Of a stretch of 64,000 nucleotides of DNA, positions 38,401 through 49,700 are shown one piece after another. The DNA comes from Euglena gracilis (Eukaryota; Euglenida; Euglenophyceae; Euglenales): contig CP154956.1 in NCBI GenBank assembly GCA_039621445.1, positions 26,829,744-26,893,743 on the forward strand. The letters are read 5' to 3'. Below the pieces are notes generated by a model that worked only from the letters and a program-made list of their open reading frames with translations, was not told the origin of the DNA and searched no databases. Numbering within the stretch: the first letter of the stretch is position 1; each line of letters starts with the position of its first letter. The translations under genes were made by a program, and so were the position numbers.

Positions 38401-41400
38401 TGCCTACCCCACGGGGGGGGGGGGGCTAGGGGCAGGCACCGGGGGGGGGGGGATTTGGGGGTGCCTGCCCATAGCAGGCACCCCCCTCCGACCCCGGCTC
38501 TGAAGGCACCGGGGCCCGGAAAAGGGTATTTTCAATGAAAATTTTCTGGGTCCCCACCCGGACCCCCCCCCCGGGGTGTGCCTGCTAGGGGCAGGCACCC
38601 TGTAGCACCCACCCCCCCCCCCCCCCCGTTGGGAAGCAAAAACATGAAGGCAAACCAAAACCCACCAAGAGTGGGGGGGGGGTGGGCAGGGGCTTCCAGG
38701 AAGAAAACCAGAAAGGCCAATTGTCTTTCCTTCATTTGGTCATTTTCAGGTGGTTCAGTTGTGACCTCCTCCCTCCGAATTGGTGGGTTTTATTGAGTCA
38801 ATGCTTGCTTGTCTTGCCGATCACAGGGGAGGGGTGGAGCCTACGCTAAGCCCACTGAAATTCAAGGCATGGTCGACCCGCATACCTGAGTTCAGGGGAG
38901 TTCATGCTTGGGCAGGAACCCCCCCCCCCAGGGGAAAAGGATGATTTTTGGCCAATTTTGCGTCTGTGCGCCCTCGTGCCCCCCTCCTTGGGGAGTATTG
39001 ACTGCGTTGGCAGGTATCCCAGAGGTTGGTCGACTGACCATGTGATTATTCAAAGAGGCTGGGTGATAGCCAGATAGCCAGAGGAGCCAGACCACCTGCC
39101 TGATGACCATTTGCATCAAGTGGAAGAATTGCTGCGCTCCAACGCACCCAATTTTCGATGCCTTCTCCCCACGTTAGGTGTGAGTGCCTCTCGCCGCTTC
39201 GACGTCAACTCTGTCGCCACCAAGTACCGGCCAGGGGAACCTGTCGGTGCCATCTGCCGCCCAGGCCAGGGCATCCCAATGATCTCCCCTCCTTTCCCCA
39301 GGGGGGAATTGATGTCCGCAATTTTTCTGCAATTTCCCCAGTTTTCTGCAGTTTTCCGCAATTTTCCAAATTTTCCCCTTTCTGCATTTTTTTCGCAATT
39401 TGAAATGGAGGGTGAAGTGCGTCTTTGAATGGTTTGCAAGAGAATACAAGTACTTTTTTTGGTAACTTCTTGCAAACTTTGCAAAATTTTGACAAATTTT
39501 GTTAATTTGGGCAAAATTTGCAGGCTTTTGTATGGTTTTTTTGATTTTTGCTGGGAAAATGATTTTGATTTAAAAGGATTCCTCATCCTAGAGCAGATTT
39601 CCCCCTGAGACCAAATTATTCATCATTTTTCACCGTTTTTTTTTTTTTTTTTTTCCAACAAAATGCATATTTTTGGAATCGGCATGTTCCCAAAATAACA
39701 AGATTATGTATTTCGTGCCTTTTTGTTTTAAAATGTGTGCGTGACGGCTCAAAGTACACACCATTGTTGCAAAATGGGGGGGAAATGCGAAAACTTTTTC
39801 CAAGTCCCCTCCAGCAGAAATTAACACATTCCCGATATTTTTTCCCGCAATTTTCCCGCAATTTCCTGGACTTCCCCCAATCGAAGGACAGGAAAGTAGT
39901 AGTGACAGCAAAAGTGGTGGACGGAAATAGGCGATGGGTTTGCTGATGAAATGGGTATTATTACTTCCCACATACAATATGCCTTCCAAACTGCCTTTAT
40001 ATCAAAATTCACCATCTCTGAAAACCTCTCGCAGGAAACTCTGGGTATTGGTTCGAAGCAGAGGTTTTCTCAAGCCGGAGGGGGGTGCAGCACCTGTTTT
40101 CCAGCCAGCACCTCTCAGCCGGGCTGCAGCCTTGAGGTCCGTTGAAATAAAGTTCGGGCCAGCCGGGCTGGACCAAAAAAAAATTGGGAAGAAGGGGTCA
40201 GAAATGGCCAAAAATGGCATTTTTGGGTGGTTTTGGGGCTTTCACCCCAAATGTTGGCTGACAAATGCCAACCCAGCTGGATTTAGGCTTTTTGGGGCAT
40301 TTTTGGGGCACCCGCTGGATCCAGCTGCCAGCCAGACCCCCCACCCTCTAGGGGGGTCCAGCACCTTTTTTCCAGCTGGCCCGCGTGACCCCCCCCCCCA
40401 GGGTCTTTAAGAATTATCGCCGCACTATGGAGGAAAAAATGGCGGGAAGAAAAATGGCCCAAATGGTGCCAAATGATGCTTTATCATTGTTTTGCCCTCC
40501 CAAATTTAATCAACCCCTTGTTTCTCTTTGGGCTTCCAAAATCGGCCTTGGGGTGCTTGTATTATTTTGTGTCGCATCTTTCTGGCCTTCCAGTTCCATT
40601 GTTCATTGAAACCGAAAATTTGAGGCATTTGAAAAAAGAAAATAGAACGAGAGACAATTTCAATGAATTTCCTTCAGATCATCGAGTGGTCTCTCTGTGC
40701 ATCGTCGAGTATTGATCGAGGGCTGAGGGTGATTCAATTATCAGTGAGGGAGTTAAACGCCCGGCGAAGCCATTTTGGGACTTTGGAAGACAACAAATAC
40801 CCGTAAAGGAATTCAGGTCAGAGACCACATGGGGTTTGCTGGTTTTCTTGACAGATTGGCCTGGTCTGTGCACACCTCACCCATCAGTCCAAGCGACCTC
40901 TGCAGAGTGTGCCTCAGAAGCCAAAGTATGGTGTACGTATTTACCACATGGGTTTTATTTGGTGAATTCAGTGCCTGTGTGGATGACTGGCCCAAATCAA
41001 CCCATTGATTGCAACATGGTGCCCAGGATTCTTTTACGTTTTTAAGTTGGATTACGGGCTGAATAGAAATTCCAAAACACCTGAAGTTTGGAGGGGTCCG
41101 ACCCATCCAATCATTTAGTCTCTGGCTGACCTGGGGGGGTGGGCAGTGACTGACTGGTTTTCTTGGAAAAGAGTGACTGGAGGTCGTTGTGTGATGCGAG
41201 CCCCTGTTTGTTTTGTTGCTTTTGCCCATACTGGGACTTTTCAATTTGAACAGAAATTTTCCCTGTTCGCTTTTGTCCACATCATTGTGCCAGCAATTCT
41301 GAAATGTTTGGATTTTTTTGGTGCGGCGCTCTTTTCGTTGACTCTTAATGTTGAATACAACCAGTTGGGGCTCTTGCTTGGTGCTCTTGGTAAATCTGAT

Positions 41401-43732
41401 GAACCTGACAAAAGCACTCTTTTTCCCTGCAACCTGATTGTGAAGAGCAACCATTTGGGAACAAATAATCGAGAGGACGTTTCGTGCCATTTGTATTGCT
41501 CACTTAAACTGTTTGCATTTGTTTTTAAGAAATGCACCCTGACACAAACTGACTTAAAAACACAAACCTTCAGATGTATTTGTGGGTCCCAAGTTCAAAA
41601 TACAAAAATCATTCTTTTTTCAAACGTTTTCACAGCTTTCGGTTGACAGAGGGAGATGTGAAGAGCAATTGACAATACAAATGTACATACAAACATGCAT
41701 GCATACATACATGCATACATACATGCATACATACATAGATACATACATGCATGCATACATACATCCATCCATCCATACATGCATGCATGCATGCATGGAT
41801 GTATATGTGTGTGTATGTGTGTACATGTATAAAGATGCATGCGTGTGTATGCATACATCTTTATGTACAATTTCTTTTATATATTTATGCATAAAATATA
41901 AATTATATAAAGACATATATATATTATATAATATAAGAATAAATATAAATTATATAGATGATAAATTATATGATATATATATTATTATATGTTTGTAAAT
42001 ATATTGTATTTAAATATGAAGACACGATCATTCGAAAACACCCTGAAAACAAATAAATAAAACTCATGAAATCACGAGTTTCAGTTCCAAGCTGGAGGGT
42101 GACATTTGAGGAAGTGTGCTTTGCATTGATGGCGATGGCTATTCTCAGTTCCCAGGGAATATCAACCTCCTCGTGTTTGCCACTGGCCCGTACGTGGCAG
42201 CCCTGCAAGCGAGTGGGGGTCAAGTGCCTAGCCAAAGCATCTCCACACGTTTTTTTTTAACACTTATCTCAAATGCTTTTGATCGTGGACGATGCCAGAT
42301 TGGTTGGTCCTCAGAGAAAACTGCGTTCACATGCACTTGTTATTGTTTGGATACCCTGAACCAGCTAGAGATGACATTTCTGTCCCCATTCCTTTTCATT
42401 TTGAACTTTTTTGTTTTGAATTATCCTCACAATCCACGCATGCCAACAACAACGAAGTGCTTTGCCATTTAATTTTGTCAATCCCAAGTATGCTGATGAG
42501 AAAAAGCAGGTTTTTAAGAAGCCATGCAGACTTTGTTTCCATTGATTTGGATGCTGATGCTGTGTTGTTGTTGTTGTTGTTGTTTTTGACAAGGGTTTTG
42601 TAACCCCCCCCCCCCGAAAATGGGAAAATTGCAGTGCAGTGCAGATGGTGTTTCCCCTTCCCACACCGTACAAACTGGTTGGCCTGAACCCCCCTGTTGT
42701 CAGGCTGAAATGAATGCTGAAGAACTTCTGTCTATTATTTGCACGAATGTCAAAGCCTTTATTTCAGGGTGCCCAGCCACCATATACCCTTCCAACTATT
42801 TTGTAATGGCTTTGATTTACTGAGTGGGGGGGGCAAGGCCCAAAGAAAGCCCGGGGGGGGGGAGGGGGGAATGGAGGACCCATTTTTAGGGGGTCAATTT
42901 TGGGTTCCAAATTTTTTTGGCACTCTGTGCCGAAAATAAAAGAAAACTCCTCCGGCGGGCACCAACTTGGCCTAACCCTTAGGTGAGTCCGGACCCCCCC
43001 CTCATCTCTGTCCCCCACTCATTTGGTTGTATTTGTTGCGCAAGTTCCCGACCCTCCTCCCTGCTGACATTTTTGTGGTTTTATTTTTTTGCAACTGAAG
43101 TCTGTCAGTAACCCGCCTGGAATGCATGATGCAGGATTTCCCCCGCCTTCTTCCTGAAGAGTCCAGTATCGGGTTCACATGTTTTAGTCAATCCCTGATG
43201 GTGCGATTTACTTGTATGTCCAGCTATTGTGCCCATCAGCAACTGTATGTTTGGGGGTCGACAACCAATCCCAGGATCTGAGGTTAGGAGGGTGCTTGGG
43301 TGCTGTTATTGGGCTTCTGACATAATCTTTTCAAGCATACCTTGCCAAAATATTCTCTTGTTCTTTCTTTCTAATTCGAACGAAAGAAGCGACGATCAAA
43401 TCACAGCTTTTTCTCACCACATATCGTCCCAACCCATCCCAATTCCCCTTCCTTTCTTTGTGGTGCATGTTAAATTGATGCCTCGAGTATCTCACCCAAT
43501 GCTGGAATGAAATTGACACTGCAGTGTGACAAATGCAAAGCAGTCTCGTTGGAAGTTATTCTGCGTTCCCATCCTTCTTTGTTTTCCTTATTTTTTTGAT
43601 TTTCACTTAGGAAGCAAAACCAACCTGATATTCAAGCCATGCTTTCAGTGGGTGGAGATCTTTTTGGACCGAAGGTTTCAAATTTTCTTCTGTCCTGATG
43701 TCAGCAAATGCTAGCTCTGCCTGCCTCTTTGA

Positions 43733-43766
<34 letters not shown>

Positions 43767-46700
43767 AAAAATATTCGCACACATATTTTGACCAGCCACC
43801 ACCCAGGGATTGGTCGCGATCTCCGTCATGCTTGTCTCATCCCCAGTCTTCTGGCTCCGTGGCAAATTGGAGGTCAATCCATTTTTTGAATTGGAATTCT
43901 TTCCTCCTCTTATGATTGGTCGCATAGTTTTGCTGCTGGGCGAGGTTCCTCCTTTTCATAGGGTCGCATAGGGCATAGACCCCCCCCCCCCAGCCTTCCG
44001 GGGCAGGTTGGGCATCGGGGTCGGGATTGGGTGTCCCAGGTTTGGGTGACTTCGGCTGCCGGCCTGGGATGCCGGCTGCCCCTGGCCAGGGGCCTGCCCT
44101 CACCGTGCAAGAACAGCATCGCGGACGGCCTCGGGAAGCTCAAGGCGGGCCTCCCGGCCGACACCGCCTCCACGGCGGAGCACAGCATGTTCCTGCTGCA
44201 GGGCCGCTACCTGGAGCGCGTCGGCGTCCAGGTGGACCTCCTCCCCAGCAGCCCTGTGTATGGGGGAATGGCCAGGCCCTGAGAACGTGCTTTTCACGTA
44301 TGGCTTTAGTCCGTTTTATTTACCTCGGCCAGTGTATTCAAGGGTTCGCAGTACCCCTCCCGGGGGGTGGGCTGGACTGCAGCTAGTCCAAATTTGGCTA
44401 GCGGAAATCCTAGCAGACCTCCCGGGGGGGGTCTGCTAGCAAGGCTAGCTAGTGGAAAAAATTTTTCCAGTGACCAACGCGAAGCGCCGAAATTGTTTTT
44501 TGGACCCCCAAAGTTGGCCAAAAATGCTCATTTTTGGCCATTTTTTGGATTTTTTTTGGAACAAAATCAGCCCAAAAAATGCATAAAACCTCATTTCCAC
44601 CTCTGTGTGCAGCGCCGGAGGAAAATTTTTTTTCCAGTGGGGGTCTAGCAAAATGGCTAGCCAGTGGACTCCCCCCCAGGGTCCTGAGTAATAATAGTCT
44701 GATCCCCCCCTTTATTTGAACAGCCCCAAATTTCCGATGTGCCGGGTTTTCTTAATCCAACCAGCCAGCCAATTGGACCAGAAACGAATTTAGCGCCTCG
44801 AAAGCTCCCTCCATTTTCAAGGAAAATGAAATTTTTCCGAAAGATTGTGAGGAGTCAGCAATGGGGGGATCAAGCTGCTGACTGGAAAAAGCGCTGGCTG
44901 GAGGAAAAAAGGAGCTGGCTGAACCCTCCTGCCGAATTCCGGCTGCCGAATTGGACCCAGCCAGGGGTTTTTTTTAAAGTTGTGGACCCCCGGGGGGGGT
45001 GGGGTGGGTGGGTCCAGCTGAACCCCCCCCCTGGGGGGGTCCCCCCGGAGGGGGGTGGGATATACTTTTCGGCGCCAAAGGCGCCGAAAATTTTTGAAAA
45101 GTGCTATTTTTAGCAATTTTCGCGATTTTTCGGCCATTTTTTGTGTGTGTCCCCTGGGCCCCCCCCCCCCCCCCGGGTGAGTGGGTGGGGGGGACTCCCC
45201 CTCCCCCCCCCGGTCTTAAAAAAAACCCCTGGACCCAGCTAGTAATTGAAAACAGGCAAAAAAAACCCAATTCCAGCTGGTTTGGGCTTTTTCAGCCAAA
45301 AACTCTGAGGTGGAAACCCAAAACACCTTAACAAATATCATTTGTACCCCGTTTTTAAAAAATTAGCGCCCTTTTGCGCTGAATTTTTTCTGGTCCAGAT
45401 TTTCCAGGCTGGGCCCAAACTTTTATGTTTTCATTCAGCGAACCCGGGGGAGGGGGGGGGAGGGCGGCTGGGAGCCGCTGGCTTGCTGGATGGACCCCCT
45501 GAGTTGCACTTGGGCCCCTTGTCTGTTTATGGCCGTGCAAAAAAATTTGAGGGATGCTATTTGCAAAACGTTGATCACCAATACCTGAAAAAGCACTCAT
45601 TTTGCATTTTTTTTTAAGTGGGGGAACAGCCAAGGGCTGCTGGACTGGGACTTGAACGGGGTCAAAAATCAAAAAGTCGAAAAACCGCATTTTTTGTTTT
45701 GGGTGGATGGGTGATCCAAGGATGCCAGAGATTATTTTATTTCCCCGAAATCGACCCGTTTTTTTTTTTTAATAGCATGGCAATAACATTTTTTAGGCCA
45801 TTTTCCCTGTGGATTTTTCATTGAATGTGCTGCGATGGGATTTTTTCTCCATCAAAGATGCCGCCCTGCTCCTGCCAAATGGCCTCTCCTGCCTTCGAAT
45901 AAGAAATGTTTGTCTTTTTCTCTCAGCTTGAGTGGTGGAGGTCAGAAGGGGGGGATTTGATATCTCCAGTCTTTTTTTTCATTTTCTGCAATGTTCTGCA
46001 ATTTTCCATCAACGTTCAGCGATATCCCCACTTTCCATTTGCCATTTGTTGGATTTTTTTTAAATTCCCAAAATTATAAATGTCACGTTTTTTGAACTTT
46101 TTGGTGAAAAAACAAATGAATGACGGTTGAAAGCATAAACAATGTTGCAAAATGGGAAGAAATTGTGAGGTGAAAATTTTTCTCGGTTCACTCCAGAAGA
46201 AGTGCACCCCGATGTCAATTTTTGTGCAATTTCCCCCCAGTTTTCTTGAAGGCCTCCAATGTCGATTTCTCCCAGTGGCTGAGTGGATGTGATGAACTGA
46301 TTAGCTTTCAAGAGTGACTAAGGTGGAAAGCTACTCCTTCCCTTTGAGGGGCAGGGATTTTTTTTTTTAGTTTGGACCCCGAGGGGTATCTGCCCCCTCC
46401 CCCCCTCCTGGGGGTTCCCCCAAGGACCTTGTGGATTCCCCGCTGGAGGCGGGGATTTGGCCATTTTTGTTGTTTGTTTTCTGGCGCGAAGCGCAGAGAT
46501 TTTATTTTCTTATTTATTAACCCCCAGAAGGTGGGTCCCTCGGGACCCCCTGTGTGCACTGTATCATGAAAATGCAAAAATTGCGCAAAACATGCAAAAA
46601 TGGCACCAAAGATTCAACAATTACACAAAAATTCTGCGGAAAATGTCAGTTTCAAAAAAACTCGAAAATATCAAAAAGAATTGCAAATGGCCAAAAATGC

Positions 46701-49700
46701 AAAAAAAATTGAGAAAATCAAGAAAAAAATGCGCCGAAAAGCAAAAATGTTGGGGAAAAAGGAAAAAAGGTGCAAAAATGATTTTTGGAAATTTGAAAAC
46801 AATGCACAAAAAATGCAAAACGCATTTCCCCCCTGCTTAGTTTCAGAAACCCAAACATAAGCAACCTCTCCACGTACACAGACAAAAAGGGCAACGGCGA
46901 AACACAGTGCCAGGCCAGAAGAAGGGATAAAAAGCATTTTTTTTTCCAGGCTGGGCAAGCGCATCCCCCCCTCCCCTGAAATCAGCCCAGGGGTTGCTTG
47001 TAATTGGAATTCGCTGATTTTGGCCGTTTTAATGAATTTTTTTCATAGCATGCTTTTATTTCAGGGTTGTTTTTGGGTGTCAGCTGAAAATTGGCCAAAG
47101 GGTTGCTTTTCTTTGGTGGTCCCTTATATTTGGTGGGGGAGGATGTCCTTGTTCCAAAAGGATATCCCTGTGCTGTGGAGGTGGCTGTGTTTGGTATTGG
47201 TGTGACCACCTTCCTGGTGGGCAACCGATTTTAATATTGTTTTTTTGCATTTCTGGCAAGGTTGGGACACAGGGGCTGACAAGAAGTTATTTTAAGTTTT
47301 TTGTCATCTGTTTCAAATCAAATGGATTTATATGATTTATGAAACCAAACCAATCAGGTTGTCTGACGGCACCGCTTGAACGTTATCCGCACCTCGCTTT
47401 GCTTCCCAGCTTTGCCGTCACCAGGTTTGAAATGCGACGCCGCTTTAAGGCAGGGAAATGTCATGATCAGACTTTGGTGTCAACCAGCTTGACGTTTATC
47501 AGCTGCGCGCCCATTGTTTGTATTCGGATGGTTGCATTTATCCCTCCCTCCAATGTTGGGTGTTTCTGACGGACTGTTTTTGCATGCCTTTTTGGCTGAA
47601 AGTTGCGACAGAAGTGTTATTGTTGGTTGGTGGGACCACTTTCAACCTGCCGCTGTCCGTAGGTTGAAATATCAGGTTTCGGGTGTTTTCAAGGGGAAAT
47701 GCAGGGCGGTCCATAAGGGACGGGATTTTTTTTTTTTGGTTAAGGACCGCCCCTTAAGGACCCCCCCCCAGGGCAGTTTTGGACCCGAAAAAATTTTTCC
47801 GGCGCCTTTGGTGCCGGGTGTTTTTTTTGACCCATTTTGGGACCCATATGCAGGCACCCGTAGCTAAAATGGCCTAAAATGCCTAAAATGGCCTAAAATG
47901 GCCTTAAATGGCCTTAAATGGCCTTAAATGGCCTAAAATGGCCTCCAATGGGGAAATTTTGGGGCTTGACCATAGGTGCTTGCCAAGGTTGACTGCTTGT
48001 TTTTTTTTGAAACAAAAAACATGTTTTTTTAAAAAAACACAACAAAAAACGTCTGGAAAAACTAAAAAAAGGTCACTTTTTGCTGACCCAAAAAAATGAT
48101 TTTAGAACTTTTCCCTCAAAAAATGGCCATTTCGCAAGGAAAACTCCCTCAAAACCCCATTTTTCACACCTTCCAAAAAATCAACATTTTCTCAAAATTT
48201 TGATTTTGAGAGGTTTTTGAAGCAAAAAAAATGCCATTGAAAATCCAAAAAATTTGACAGAGAAAAAATGTCAGTAAAATTTGATTGTGCCAAAATTTGG
48301 TGTACTTTTTTTGACCTCGTTATTTTCCACCCCCCTCCTAAAACTACCAAATTTAGCCATCCATCAAAAAATCACCAATTTTTCGGTTTCCAATTTTGTC
48401 GGTTCTAATTTTATCTAGCCCCAATTCCCCCCCCCCCCCCGGTATTTTGGGTTCAATTTTCAAAAAATTTTCTAAAATTTTTCAGCCCAAATCCCCCGTT
48501 TTCCCGAAATTGGTGAAAATGCTGCCCAAAATGTTGCCCAAAACCCCCCAAATCCCATTTTTTTCACACCTTCTAAAATTTCAACATTTCTCAAAATTTT
48601 GAATTTGAGAGATTTTGGAAGCAAAAAAAATGCCACTGAAAATCCAAAAAAATTTCCAAGAAAAAAAGTCAATAAAATTTGAATGTTCCAAAATTTGGTC
48701 CCATTTTTTTTGACCCGCATTTTTTTGACCACCCTCCTAAAAACTAACAATTTTCAACCCTGAAATTTTGGAGATTTTTTTGGGAAAAAATGTGATTTTC
48801 CATCAAAGGGCCATGTATTTTGGGTTCTTTTTTCCAAAAAAAATTCAAAAAATTTTCCCCGGCAAAAATACCCTTTTCCTTATTTTTTGGTTGAAGTGAT
48901 TGGGGACAGGATTTTTTTTTGCTTAAGGACCGCCCTGGGGAAACGTGAGTTGCATAATTTGCATTTTTTTGCATAACTTGCCATTTTTTGCATACTAAAA
49001 AGTTCGCGAAAGTCGCAATTTTTTGCATTTTCTTTGCAGATTTTGCTTTTGCAATTCTTTCTCCAGGCCATTTGTGCAGGCAATTGTGACAACTGGAAGT
49101 TGTTCGTTGCAACATATTTTGGTCCAATTCCATAATGATATATAGTGCATGCAAACTGAATTAACCAGCCATCTCATTTTGCATGTGCACCCCGCTTCTT
49201 GTTAGTGTGGCATTTGTGGTGTTTTTTGGAATCTTTTTGGCAGGTTTTTTTTGGAAAAATGTTGGAAGACGCTTTTTTGTTTATTTAATTTATTTATTTA
49301 TTTATTTATTTTTATTTTATTCAATGTTTCTGTGTGGTCTGGTGGAGAAAGTTCCAGTGATTATAGGTAAGCTCCAACAGTTGTCCAAAACATGCACCGT
49401 GTTGCATGCCCCCCCCCCCCCCCCGGGAAACTGTCATGTCCGAGAACCTGTCAGGGTCCCGCCCGGGAAACGTTCAGGGTCCCCGGTACCGGCCAACCTG
49501 TCATGATAGGAAGTTGTCAGCGTCCCTGGTACTGGCCAACCTGTCAGGTGACAGTTTCCCGGGGAGGGGGGGAGGGAAAGTAACAAATCTTGCTGCAAAG
49601 TGAAAAAAATTCCCTGGAGAAGGTGAAATTTTTCTTAGTCCTCTCCAGCAGAAAAGTGTGCAACCCCGAAGAGCTCTAAGAAATTTACATGCTATTTGCA

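Larger units (their letters stand above)
29981..42739 (+). repeat. duplicated block, reference copy (+)
   Basis: This is the only copy that continues into unique DNA. The join at 42739 is natural, because USP intron 11, whose ends pair over seven bases, spans it. Confidence 0.93.

Noticed and set aside
41595-41916. Met/Cys/His-rich frames over the CATA/CATG repeat
   Set aside because: All frames are open because of the short tandem unit; the sequence lies in a GT-AG intron of USP.
623-42523. Four functional USP genes
   Set aside because: Copies 1-3 all lack exons 12-15 at fold-back or gap points; only the copy at 35437 continues into them.
44100-44297. - strand frame with LDADALQVAALQQEHAVLRR
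   Set aside because: It is the shadow of USP exon 13; only the + frame matches the family.
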